64,000 nucleotides of DNA. Source: Amborella trichopoda. Lineage: Eukaryota; Streptophyta; Magnoliopsida; Amborellales; Amborellaceae. The stretch is taken from positions 2,409,622 to 2,473,621 of the forward strand of contig NW_006499810.1 of assembly GCF_000471905.2 (NCBI RefSeq), given 5' to 3'. The position numbers and the translations under genes are program-made. A model generated the notes under the pieces. The model saw only the letters and a list, made by a program, of their open reading frames with translations. It was not told the DNA's origin and did not search any database. This document shows positions 34,075-44,947 of the stretch, piece after piece (the first letter of the stretch is position 1; the number at the start of each line of letters is the position of its first letter).

Positions 34075-34932
34075 CAGATAGGACGAATTATACTTTCATA
34101 GGTATTTTGAAGTTGAAGACTCTACTTTCCTGTTTTTAAGTGGCACTTTCATTCCCCTCATTTGCTTGTTGTACAAGTTCCAATAAATTTTCTCCCAAAA
34201 TTGGAACTGACTTTGGCATCTTTGTCGATTAGCTCGCCCCACAGAGATGAGAGAGAAATTGATCAATTTAGGTAACGTATAGTACCTTGGGAGAAGGGAG
34301 CTCGAGGTTGACTTTGGCAGCTTGGGTTTTCCTGAAAAACGGGCATGCTGTTTGGTCGACTTTGATGGCCCATCTCACCCCGAGTCCAGCCTCGTGGGAT
34401 AACTCATGCATATGAAGAAGAAGGAGTGGACAAGATGGTGCTCGAAGGAAACTTCTTTGAGTACCATGTAGTTAGGGGCTCCGGGGTAACTAAGGGTGTG
34501 TTTAATGGCCTTTTTCCCTTGTCGTCAACAACATCATTGGACATGCAGGTGTGTGCATGGTCCACAGAAGTGCTTTGGGTGGTTTGCGATCCAACCCCCG
34601 GTGAAGTGAAAGGCTTGGTATTTGAATTACCTGCCTTTTTTATCTGAGCGGCCTTAGGACAATTAGCATGCATGTACATTTTTTTAGAAGACCTTCGATT
34701 GTCTGGAAAGTCATGTGCATGTTTGAGTGTAGATTTTTGGGCTGCCTCGAGCTAAGAGCTTATTTTGCAATGCATTAGTTGTTTGGAGACCAATTGTGAT
34801 GGGTTCAGGTCCCAAAAGCCCTGAAGTGGGTGAGGAGAAGGGGGTAAGCTTTTGCTTGTCTCGTTTTATCATAATGATAGTTGAACCATCGGCCATGATA
34901 TGTGTGAGCATGTGGGAGTGACCTTGGAGCCA
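34075..34932 (-). other. Leader region of element C
   Basis: Ser/Thr-rich coding potential on the minus strand (34404-34679) without a recognised domain. No primer site or LTR end is visible before the switch to element B integrase at about 34932. Confidence 0.45.
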
Positions 34933-35125
34933 CTGATGAACAAGACTCGAGTGTATTTGGCACATCTGGCACTTCTTGGCATAATTTAAGGAATCAACAG
35001 TCATCCAAGGCCAATAATACCCCAATCTGCTTATCTGTTCATAGAGCTTAGGACCAAACTGGTGTAGTCCACAAATGCCTGAGTGTATTTTTTCCAACAC
35101 CTCTTTCGGCTCTTGCACATCCACA
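34933..35125 (-). pseudogene. Integrase zinc-binding region (element B)
   Basis: HSGICGLHQFGPKLYEQ and CQMCQIHSSLVHQ give the H-H-C-C zinc-binding pattern. The match to A stops after HSSLVHQ. Confidence 0.85.
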
Positions 35126-35569
35126 CATCTAAGAAGAATCCGTCAAATGACCGTCTGAAGAGAGCATCTCCTTCGAGGAGAGTAAACTTAGTAGACATTA
35201 GATGCACACTATTGTGCTCAGCACAATCTTTCAGGAGTCTGCCATGTTTTAGAAAATTAGTGATGGGCTCTCTCCAATCTTCTATCTGCTCAATTTCACC
35301 ACATAATGGATCGAAGAACTCTGGTTCCTAGTTTTGAACCTTAGCTTCGTGACTCCATGACATCCCTTGTTCAGTCTTAATAACCTCTTTAGCTGATAGA
35401 AGTGCTCTGAATGGATAAGGGGAACATTCTGGGAAAAAATTTCTCTCATCATCCGCGTCTACCTCCGTTCTCAATTCAATATGTCTCCATTCTACCACCC
35501 AAACAATCGTGGGCCCTGGTGAGGATAATTGAATTGTAGCCCCGAGTAGACGAATAACCAATTCAGGGT

Positions 35570-35925
35570 GGCCATAGATCTTGAGCTATTCCAAGTCTAG
35601 ATTGAAGGCTATCCCCAATTCAATTATAAGAGACTAATATTCTGCCTCATTATGGGAATCAGCTTCGGCGAGCGAGAAAGAGAGAGGAAATACACCTCCT
35701 TTCGGATTCATGAATACCACTCCAGCACCTCCTTGGTCAGATTGAAAGGCTCCGTCGAAGTACATTTCCCACATGTGAGTAAGCTCTGCACATAATACTT
35801 CTTCCTCAGGGAAATCACTTGATAAAGGAGATTCTGCCGGTACAAGATGTCCTACAAGGAAATCAGCTAAAGTTTGGCCCTTCATGGCCTTTTGTGGGAC
35901 ATACGTGATGTTGAATTTCATCGGC
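35570..35925 (-). pseudogene. Archaeal-like second RNase H (element B)
   Basis: MYFDGAFQSDQGGAGVVFMN and FPLSFSLAEADSHNEAEY match the first half of the archaeal-like RNase H. The nucleotide sequence to 35570 continues with the ALxLxxxIxGDSELVI-type part. Supports the Tat lineage. Broken copy. Confidence 0.85.
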
Positions 35926-35937
35926 TATAATACCCAT

Positions 35938-36330
35938 TTAGCAAGGCGACCTGAATGGGCATGTCATGATAAATTTTACATGATCTGCTTTTGATATAAG
36001 TTTCACTTCATGACCAAGTAAGTGGTGACGGAGTTTTTGTACTATGAAGATCAAGACCAAGGAAATCGTCTCTATAGGGGGATAATTCTTCTCAGCCCCA
36101 TGCATCCTGCGGCTAAGAAAGTATAGCGTGGTCTCTTTCCCCTCGTCATTGGTTTGCGCCAATACTGCTTCGGGTGACTCATCAAGAGAGGTTACGTACA
36201 GGATGAGAGGTCTTCTCAAGACTGGTGTAGAGAGCACTAGAGGGTTGAGCAGATATTGCATAATGTCATCAAGAGCTGCCTGACATGCTCCATCCAAGAT
36301 GAACGAACTATCTTTCTTTAACAAGTGTGT
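35938..36330 (-). pseudogene. RNase H domain (element B)
   Basis: LYVTSLDESPEAVLAQTNDE then YFLSRRMHGAEKNYPPIE and LIFIVQKLRHHLLGHEVKLI are standard gypsy RNase H blocks. Broken copy. Confidence 0.9.
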
Positions 36331-36357
36331 AAAAGGCTTACAATGACCTGAAAGGTT

Positions 36358-37300
36358 TCAGACAAACCGGCAGATGTATGTCAGCTGTCCTTGGAGAGAC
36401 CGCAGCTCTCGCAATGTAGTTGGTGGCGGCATTTCTTGGATAGCCTTGATCTTGGCTGGCTCAACTTCCAATCCTTGGTGTCTAACAATAAATCCCAAGA
36501 AATTTCCTGAACGCACGCCAAAATCACACTTTAGCAGATTTATTTTGAGTTGATGAAGGCTTAATCGTTGGAACACGTTTTCAAGGTCCGTCATGTGAGC
36601 GTATTTCACTTCGGATTTTACCACCAAGTCATCTACGTAACATTCCACCTCTTTGTGCATCATATCCTTGAAGATGGTGGTCATCGCTCTGTGATATGTG
36701 GCACCAGCAGTCTTTAATCCAAAAGGCATCATTGTGCAGCAGAAGACCCCTTTTGGAGTCGAGAATGTGGTGGCTTCCTCATCTTCGGTCGCCAACTGTA
36801 TCTGATTATACCCGGAGTATCCATCCATGAAGGAAAAGATTTGGCAATGATTCGTAAAATCAATGAGCATCACAATGAACGGTAATGGGAAGTCATCCTT
36901 GGGACAAGCAGTATCCAGGTCGCGGAAGTCAATGCAGACCCTGATTTGGCCGTTTTTCTTCTTGACACCACTTTGGATACTTGACTTTATGAATGAAGCC
37001 TTCTTGTCTGAGTTTGGTCACCTTAGCATCGATTTGTAATTCAAGATCAAGCCTGAACCTTCTTGATTTCTGCTTGATGGGCTTGACAATCGGATCGATG
37101 CCAAGACGGTGAACGGTGACTTGAGGGTTTAAACCAGGCATCTCATGGTAATGCCAGGCAAAGACGTCTCGATTTGCTCACAAGAAAGTAGTGAAATTTT
37201 CTTTCTCTTCTGGAGACATATTCGTTGAGATGAAAGTGGGTTTGGGATCAGTCTCATCACCTAGATTTATCTCCTCGAGTTCATCTGTTGTGGTTGATCG
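36358..37300 (-). pseudogene. Reverse transcriptase (element B)
   Basis: IFSFMDGYSGYNQIQLATED, PKGVFCCTMMPFGLKTAGA, the catalytic YVDDLVV motif and FLGFIVRHQGLEVEP lie in order. The entry block (PGLNPQVTVHRLGIDPIVKP) lies at 36929-37141. The domain keeps one uninterrupted stretch of 171 residues. Broken overall. Confidence 0.93.
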
Positions 37301-38660
37301 CCTTCTTCCCATTCTTCTGGGGCTTCCTATAACTCTTCTACATTGTCCTCAGAGGTCTTTTCATTAACCTCAAGTATGGAGTGCCATGATCCGGACATCT
37401 CTACTTCCAATAGGGCTCCATGGTAGGTTATGATTTCTGCACCTTTATCGAGTTAGGCATAAACGGATCAGCTGCGGATATGGACGTCGTATCCTGCTGT
37501 GGGAGTTTAATTTGAAAGTTACTGGGAAGTTGAGATTCAATGACTGTGGAACGAGAAGCTCCCTGATATGAATTACATAGTCTTTGCACGTGTGCCTGCA
37601 GTGTTTACCCCTCGCTGGCTGATACTTCGTAGACTTGTAGTGTGTGCCAAGCTTCCTGAGCATAAAAGCTCTGCCCTCTTGATTCTGTTAGTCTCTGTTC
37701 AAAGTCAGGCTCAGGGGTCCATTGGGGTTTCTTCGGCTTTGACTTCTTTTGCTTCTTTGAAGAAGATGGCTCTGCCTTGGCTTTAGCTACCAGGGCATCA
37801 ACAACTGTTATGAATCAAGCTGCTTGGGCCAGAGTCTTTTTCAACTACCTCCATTGCGTCCTGCATATATTAATGTCAAGAGCCTTGAAGTCTGTACATT
37901 TCAAGGTTGTACCTACAGGAGACATAAAAGAGGAAGGATGAGAACAACATGAAGAAGAAGGTGAAGAGTTAGAAGGTGGGGGACTTTTAAGGTCATTCCC
38001 CTCATCGGACCGATTTGGGAAGCTTTTTGCGTCATCATCAGATTTGGAAGTGTGCAGGGAGTCTTTTAGGTCTTTCCTCGACTCAGACCGTTGGGGAGTT
38101 CTTTTAACATCATCACCCTCATTGGACGTGTTCCGAGGAGAAGGTGGCTGAGGGATATCCTCTTATTAGGATGAGGAAGGAAGGGCGATCGCGCCGAGGA
38201 TAAAGTCCAGTAAAGTTAGCAATGGGGGAAGAGGCCTGAGAAATTCCTGCCCAACTGGAGGTTGAACCGTCTTGTTTCTTCGGCGAGGAGTCCTTGGTGC
38301 CCATCTCCTTCTGGTTTTCTGTGGTGGTGCTTGATTCATCTCACTAGGCTTATGAATAGCCCTAGCTTGGCAGACTGCTTGTCGCTTTAAGAACTTCAGT
38401 CTACTTCTCCCATGGTAGAGCCTCCACTATTGGGAAGTTGAGTGTGCAGCAGGGTCTAAATAATTATTACGAAGGTCTTGTGTTGGGAGGCTCTCTTGCA
38501 CCGGTGAAGCAGTGATTTGGGGATCTCCTTCTAGAGCGTTACAAGCTTCTTGGCATCCCTGTATTTTCTTTGTGATTATATCATGGAAACTGGAGCACTC
38601 GCTCAAGTCATGACCCTATATTTGATGGTACGGGCACCAATGTTCCATAGTCCTCTGAGC
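37301..38660 (-). other. gag-pol spacer of element B
   Basis: Equivalent of 4818-5960 in A: low-complexity Lys/Glu/Ser coding potential. A run of short related units reading back as SDDxxKxPxxSxxS-like peptides lies around 37990-38160. No protease recognised. Confidence 0.5.
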
Positions 38661-38666
38661 AAGGCG

Positions 38667-39845
38667 TCAGGACTGCCTTTCCGATTTCTGTGTGAGAAGA
38701 CCTTCTTGAAGCATCATAATGAACAAGGTGCGAAGAAGATCAGGCTCTTTGTCTTCCTCTTGGACTGTCACTACATGGGAAGTTTCTGCTGCCCCAAATG
38801 ATTTCTTTAGCTCTTCAAGCTTTATCTGACTCTTTTGAATCAGGGTTTCAATAACGTCTTTTAGTGTGTAGCAGTCATCTATGGGATGGTTGATCCTTTG
38901 ATGGTAAGCACAGTAATTCGCCTGGGTATCGAGTCCAGCTTGATCAGGGAACTTGGTCCCTGGGAGCTCGATCATGTTATGTTCCAATAATAATCGAAGT
39001 GAAGGGACCCATTCCTTTTCAAAAGGGTAAACTTTATTCCTATCCCTGGTCCAATAATCATCCCGATTAAGGTTCATAGGTGGGGGTACGCCGTTGTACA
39101 ACTACTGTTGTTTGCATGCCTGAGGCGCTTTTGTTGTGTTTACCCCTTTGGAGAAGTTCAAAGTTTGGGAGGAATATGTCTTTGGATCGCTTACGGTGAT
39201 GGCCGCACTTATCACTCCTTTCTATTGGTTTCCCCGGGTATTAGTCTGAGAGCTACCATTGCCCTGGTTGTTCCATGAGCTTGCTGGCTATTGTCGTGAC
39301 CTGCCGTTGTGACATGATAGACTTTCTATACGGACTGACTTTGAGATATGTTCTGACATGAAGGTCGGATTGGAGGCTTCAACATGTAGAGAAATTTCAG
39401 GTCGCATGTTTCGCACACAGGTTTGAACTGCTTCCTTCTCAAGCATGGGATTGGGATGGCGAGCGACCAAATTTCTCCACCTTGATATGAATTTGTCCAC
39501 GAGCTCATCGGAATCTTGGGTCAAGGCGAGAAGATCGATGGTTTGAACCTCCCTCTCGACCTCATAGAAACACTGGTGAAGCAGTTTCTCCATTTCCTCC
39601 CAGGTATGTACTGAGTTTAGGGGACGCCGAGCATACCATTGAAAAGTTGGGCCATCAAGGGTTTCAACAAGCTGACGGAGAAGGAGTCTCCCAACAACCA
39701 CTGTCTCTCGACACACTGCTTGGAAGAGGGAGATATGCTGGTTCGGGGACATGGTTCCATTGAATAAGGGAAACTTCCCTTTCTTGTAATCTGAGAGAAA
39801 TAGTACCAAGTCAATGTATGAAAGGTACGGCTTTTGGCATTGCAC
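38667..39845 (-). pseudogene. gag (element B)
   Basis: The region 39288-39845 is a 185-residue Retrotrans_gag-type stretch (LVETLDGPTFQWYARRPLNS, FISRWRNLVARHPNPMLEKE). The C-terminal part (38667-39101) has the zinc-knuckle-like CAYHQRINHPIDDC, form C-x2-H-x4-H-x4-C. It matches A's gag throughout. Broken copy. Confidence 0.9.
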
Positions 39846-39879
39846 CCTGTATTCCCGAGATTTGTTTGTTCTTTAAGCT

Positions 39880-41650
39880 ATGGGTCACCATAGCATTGGT
39901 GTTTTCCTGTGAGATGGGGTGAGGGACGGAAATGTCCTGTGAGGCAAAGGGAAGGGGTTGCGTTGGAGGTCTATCATCTGAGTGATGGGAATTGACCTCA
40001 TGGTTAACTGATTATCGTGCGTCATCTATGCGATCAATCTTGTCCACCAATGGGCGCACCATATTTTTGAACTTATTCATGCGCTCTTCGTGAGAGTCAC
40101 AGAGTTTGTTCACAACCATTACGCTGACTGTTTCTTCAGGAAGGTCAGCCTTAGGTGCATTTGAGGGCTTGCGAAGTTGACAGGTCACATGCGGTCGATC
40201 GGTCAGCAGGGGGTTAGCATGCCTCGATTGGACTCGAGACTTGTATGCCGATTGCATGAGGACCATTTCTCGATGGTATTGGGATCGTGGCTGCTGAGTG
40301 GCTCGATCATCTTCTACGACGCTAACCACAGTGCATGGTTCATTGACTCCTTCTTCGGGCTCTAACATCTGAAGAGGGTAGAAGGAGTTCAGGTGAAGAG
40401 GGTCATCAGAGCTGGTTGCCCCAACTGCCTTGGTCACTTCCTTAGTCAGAATTTGCAGACCTCTATCCCGTTTAGATTTGAGGTTTTGATGGACCTCCGG
40501 CCAGAACTGCGATCAAGACTGCGACTGGTCAGCCCTTCTTGGGCAAGAAAGAGTTGTCTCCATTAAGTGAAGCAACGGGTGTGGGCTAAGAACTGGGGTC
40601 ATCTTGGGCCAAGGAGGATAATGGACTTGATCTCTCGTCGGGTCTATGCCCTGAGCTCTCTTATGGGCTCCAGAGGCATGACCGAGATGATGGGGCTGGT
40701 TTAATATGGTACTCTTGGGAAAGGTCTTCGTCTGGAGGTGCTTGCCCAAAGTAGAAGGGGATGGCAAGAGAAGGGTTGACTCATGAGGTCCCTGAGTCGA
40801 AAGTGAGGGGCTGTGTGTGACGGCGACGCTTGTGCGCTCCTTGAAAAAGGATCACTGGTGGCTTGGGGGTTAGCCCAGGCTCGAGCAAGTGGTCTAGCCT
40901 TAAGAGGCCGAGAACCTTGAGCAACAGTTTTTAAGAGAACATGTGGAAGCCTGCCCCTTACAATGTGCGCTAGTGTATCTTGCGTAGGTGGATGAGGGGT
41001 CATCTTCCGTGTACTCGGGTTGATGTAGCGACAACACTGCCCCAAGTGGTGGGATGCACATGTATAATGTGGGTAGGACCTAGCCTTAGATGGCCTGATC
41101 CTAAACACTGAATCGAGGTAACATATGGGATGCCCTGAGGTTTGGCTCGAGTGGATGACCCACGAACCTTAAGGTGTGTGCGAGAGGTGGAGTTCTCAAG
41201 GTCTCCACCTCTATGTGTGGGGCCTTTATGGATAGAGACTCGTGGTGGTGTAGGAGTGCAGGGGATAACCTTACGGTGACCCAAAGAAGCAATGGCAACT
41301 TGTTTTCCTTTTGTAATAAGGGACTGGGCAGCCTTCCAGTGTACCTCGACAATACGACTGACAAGTGACTTGCTAGTGACAGGGTGCATGCTGTGAGTGG
41401 TGTTGTGTGTGCCACCGATGTGGGATGTCTTGACGGAAGTTCCATCAGAACTAGGAGATGGGGAGTTAGGGACCTTTTAGTCCCTCCTCATGCTTATCCA
41501 TGTTAAGACCTGGGAGCTAGACACTCGGTCTTTGCTCTAAAGGAAGGTTGGAACTGAAGTTCGAGGAACTTGATCCCGGGGAACGTTCGTGAATGCGGGG
41601 ATCAGAAAATCTCCGATTTGGATAAACGAGTTTAGAAACCCAACAGCCAT
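39880..41650 (-). pseudogene. Leader reading block upstream of gag (element B)
   Basis: Starts at 41650 (minus) with peptide GFLNSFIQIGDFLIP about 90 bases after the primer site, as in A and F. Later blocks (41000-41389, and 40012-40437 with the coiled-coil-like KFKNMVRPLVDKIDRIDD) recur in A in the same order. Coding use shared between A and B suggests this was once translated. No domain recognised. Broken copy. Confidence 0.62.
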
Positions 41651-41716
41651 GTGATGTGTGAAAACATAAAGACAAAAAAGAAACTAACCAAACAGAACGA
41701 TCCGACAAAGGGGTAG

Positions 41717-41739
41717 TAAGTCCCTAGTGGATTCACCAA
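41717..41739 (-). promoter_or_regulatory. Primer-binding site of element B
   Basis: On the minus strand TTGGTGAATCCACTAGGGAC follows the LTR end CACCTAACCA by two bases, a diverged copy of A's TTGGCGACTCCACTGGGGAC. Confidence 0.85.
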
Positions 41740-42609
41740 GCTGGTTAGGTGCCTTATTCTTGCCCTCCGAATCTAGACGATCGGGCAGCACGTGTCTCGA
41801 GTTTTGGGAAAATCGGGACTTTGAGATCGCTCTCTCGAGAACCTCGCTCAGAAGAGAGGGCAGGTATACCAACCATGAGAGAGGTATTTAAGGTGGGTTC
41901 GAGATTTACTCGGGCTAGCCTGCGAGGGCGCCGTCTTAGATCACGAAGAAAGCCCCCCAGTAGTAGAACGGGTTCAAAATCACCTCCCTTGGTCTATATT
42001 CTCCTATTTCTGCAATCACACATTGGGCCAAAAGAGACCCCACCTTGTCTTTGAGCGAATGTATACAGGTGTGCACATCTAAGAGAGGAAAGGGGAAAAG
42101 AATAGATGAAAGAAGAAGAAAGGGGTAGAGCAGCGGAATGGAGAAGATAAGAATTTGACTAGGTGACTAGACTTAATACAACAGTTAGACCAACAAGTGA
42201 TTGACCAGTCGTAGTAGCATAGCGGGCACAGTAACTAGACCGGCACAACAACAACACTATTAGACGCTAAAACGATCATCGACCAGTCTGGCACTATTAG
42301 CAGCCTATCGTGGCAGTAAGGCGGGCATAATATCTAAGACTGGCTCAATGGAAATACTACTAGATGCTAAGACTACCATGAAAATGTTTGTCTTAGCCTC
42401 TCTTGGTCAAACGAGAGAGAAAGAAGGAAGAAGAGAGAGAAAGAGAGACATCCACAGTACTACCGATGCCGTGCATGTGAGAAGAAGAAGAGATGAGCAA
42501 TTAAAGAGAAGAGGAACAGAGGGAGAAGAAAGAGGAAAAGGAAAGAAGGAAGAAGAAAAAAAAGAGAGAGAAGAAAGAAAGGAGAACCTAGACAGCGATG
42601 ATAGACAAG

Positions 42610-43130
42610 ATAGAAAAGAACATGGATGGCGATAAGCATCCGCCATCCATGACAGAAGGGTAAGAAGAGAGCGAAAACATGGACGGTGATATGCTTTCGC
42701 TGTCCGTGCGAGAGGAAGAAGAGAAAGAAGACATGGGCGATGATGTGCTTTTGTTGTTTGTATCAGAGGAACAAGAGAGAGAAGACATGGGTGGCGATGT
42801 GCTCTCATCGTCTGTGTCAAAGGAAGAAGAGAGAGAAGACATGGGCGACGGTTTGCTTCCACCATTCATGACAAAGAAAGAAGAAGAGAGAGAAGACATG
42901 GACGGCAATGTGTTTCCGTCATCTGTGTCTGAGGAAGAAGAAGAGAGGGAAGGCATGAGCGGTGATGTGCTTCCACCGTCCACGTCCAAGGGAAAAGAAG
43001 AGAGAGAAGACATGGGCGATGATGTGCCTCCGCCTTTCATGACAAAGAAAGAAGAAGTGAGAGAAGACATGGGCGGCGATGTGTTTTTGAGTGGCGATGT
43101 GCATCTGTCATCCATGAAAGAGAATTAGAC
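42610..43130 (-). repeat. 54-57 bp inverted-repeat array in B LTR
   Basis: About eight units. ACATGG starts at 42731, 42785, 42839, 42896, 43010 and 43067 (with ACATGG replaced by GCATGA at 42953) give 54- and 57-bp spacing. Each unit is a purine-rich spacer (as read on +) plus a dyad. The best copy is 42621-42651: arm CATGGATGGCG, loop ATAAGCATC, arm CGCCATCCATG, a perfect 11-bp stem. Others show the same arms with transitions. The array sits where A has its CAGTCG array and F its GCGAT array. Confidence 0.88.
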
Positions 43131-43199
43131 AAGCAGACTTTGATATAGGCCCGACCTACCACTTGGGTTAAGGCCCGGTTCACTATTTGTGTCCCTGAA

Positions 43200-43560
43200 G
43201 CAAGAAGACATCATGGTAGGCGATAGATTTCATCATGCATGAACGGAAAGGAAGAAGAAAGAGAGAGAGAACAGAAAGAGAAGGAAAGAGAGGAAACGAA
43301 ACAAAGATAAAGAGAGAGAAGGAATGTGGATAAAGAAGATCAGAGATGAAAAAGAAAAGAGAGGTAAAGATGAGAAGAGAGAGAAAAGAGGAAAGAGAAA
43401 GAGAGATAGAGAAGAGAGAGAGAAGAGAGGTAGGGATGAGAGAAAAAAGAGGAGAGAGAAAGAAAGATGGAGATGAGAGAGAGAAGAGAGATATGGATGA
43501 GAGAGAAAAGAGAAGGAGAGAAAAAATTACCTTACCGAAGGGTACTAACTATTTTCTTCT
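43200..43560 (-). repeat. Pyrimidine tract (GA-rich on + strand) of B LTR
   Basis: Almost pure GAGAGAAAAGA on +, CT-rich in the element's own direction. Equivalent tracts are in A (1-200, 15945-16145), E (23924-24168) and F1 (54520-54726). Confidence 0.85.
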
Positions 43561-44947
43561 CTCTCCTCTTTCTCTCTTAAAGATCCACCCACGAACTCAA
43601 GGTAAAAATTGAATTTTATTGGTCAATGTGTAGGAAAGAACCGGGGGTCGTTACAATTAGGTTTTGAATTTTATATAGAGTTGGGCCCAAACATGGCCTA
43701 ATTGATGATAATTAAATTAAAAAGAATTATAAAAATGGGTGCAAAAGGACTGTTTTACCACTGCCCAATAATAGATGGCATTTTAGAACAGTCCCTGCTG
43801 CTGCCCTAGAACTTGCGTGATCTTCTATAACTGAACTGGGGCTGCTCTGATGCCCGTTTGATCGAAAGATGATTGTGTTTTTGTACGGCTCGGAATGATG
43901 ATCAATTTGATACGAACTTGGAGCCATGAATCATGTTTTTAACCCACTCTAATGCGATAGAAATTTTGACGAATCTTGAAAACTTCGAATCGATAGTGCG
44001 CTCGTTCCTTGATGTTTCTCCATGATTTCTTCACTGGATCACACTAAGCATGCCATCATGATCGTGTGATAACAAACGCACCTCGATTTCTTGCTCGGAC
44101 GAAGATTTCGCAACTTTGAAAGTTTTACCAGAATCTGAAATTTCGACGTCGAAATTTTCATCCACTTTATTGGTTCGTGTGCAAAATCAGACTGTTCATC
44201 ATGTACGGGGTTTAGACCAAAGATAGCCTTAGACCTTACGCACACAACGGAACTGGTCTCATGTCAATTCGATGCGCGAGTGCCATGATTCGCCTGCTCG
44301 AGCGAGGCTTATCGTTGCTGATTTTTTGTAACTTTCTTCACGGATCAATAATTTCTCTCTAGATTTTTTCCTTGTTCGAGTGTCGTTACAGTGCGTGCCA
44401 CATATCGAAACGCTCGTACTGACAAGACGAACACGCTCACAAAGTTTGAGCACGATCTGTCTTGGGACGAATGAGATATGGACCCCGAAAGTCAATATTT
44501 GAGACTGCGCTATAATGGAGTTTAGTTGCAGGGCGGCCACACGGGAATAGTGTGTGGCTCCTCCTATTTCGATCTTTTACCGATAACTTCTTCTTGAAGT
44601 GTCCGTTTAAGCTGTACTTTGACCCCTGTGGTTTTTCAACCGTGTAGGATCCAATAGCGGCATTCCCACAACAATTTGATACTCTGAAAATCGAGTTCTA
44701 ATTAATGGGTCCGTTTGAGGGTGCTAGAAATTTTTTCCGAAATTTGTTTCTTTGTCTGCACTGCCTTAAACATGTCAGATTGCGATGAAACTTGGTAGAT
44801 GGCCTTTTGAAGTGCTTAAGAGGATTCTAATTTGTTCTGGAGAAATTCTGAGACTGTCGAAAATTCCACCGTATGCCTGGCTTTATTGACCGACTTCCTC
44901 TTTATTCTGCATCAGGGACCCAAGGTGCTGAAAAATGTCTTCAAATA

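Larger units (their letters stand above)
29480..34932 (-). mobile_element. Element C: Tat-like leader, gag and protease region
   Basis: Minus-strand order from right: leader (34075-34932), gag N-terminus (33355-34074), gag (32173-33401), an uncharacterised segment (30574-31846), protease (30058-30573), then sequence up to the E LTR at 29479. Gag blocks match A and B but are clearly more distant, so C is a separate subfamily. No LTR or primer site of C is visible; on the right it abuts element B directly. Broken copy, with fewer breaks than A. Confidence 0.8.
34933..44947 (-). mobile_element. Element B: Tat/Ogre-like element, 5' LTR to integrase start
   Basis: Sister of A: the minus-strand order from right is LTR, primer site, leader, gag, spacer, RT, RNase H, archaeal-like RNase H, and the start of integrase, each block closely similar to A's. 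It ends at about 34933 within the integrase zinc-binding region, where element C sequence takes over in the same orientation; B's own 3' LTR is not present. Broken copy, many breaks. Confidence 0.9.
41742..44947 (-). repeat. 5' LTR of element B
   Basis: On the minus strand it starts near TTTGAAGACATTTTTCAGCA (44947) and ends CACCTAACCA (41742), 3.2 kb. It has a TATATAA word at about 43671-43677 in the CCCAACTC context, AATAAAATTC at about 43611-43620, a pyrimidine tract (43200-43560, seen as GA-rich on +), the inverted-repeat array (42610-43130) and the conserved terminal block. Confidence 0.88.

Noticed and set aside
42588-43128. Open frames on both strands with about 18-residue repeats (EEEREDMGDDVL / SPPMSSLSSS)
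   Set aside because: Generated by the 54-57 bp LTR array, whose unit lengths are multiples of three; open on both strands, within an LTR.
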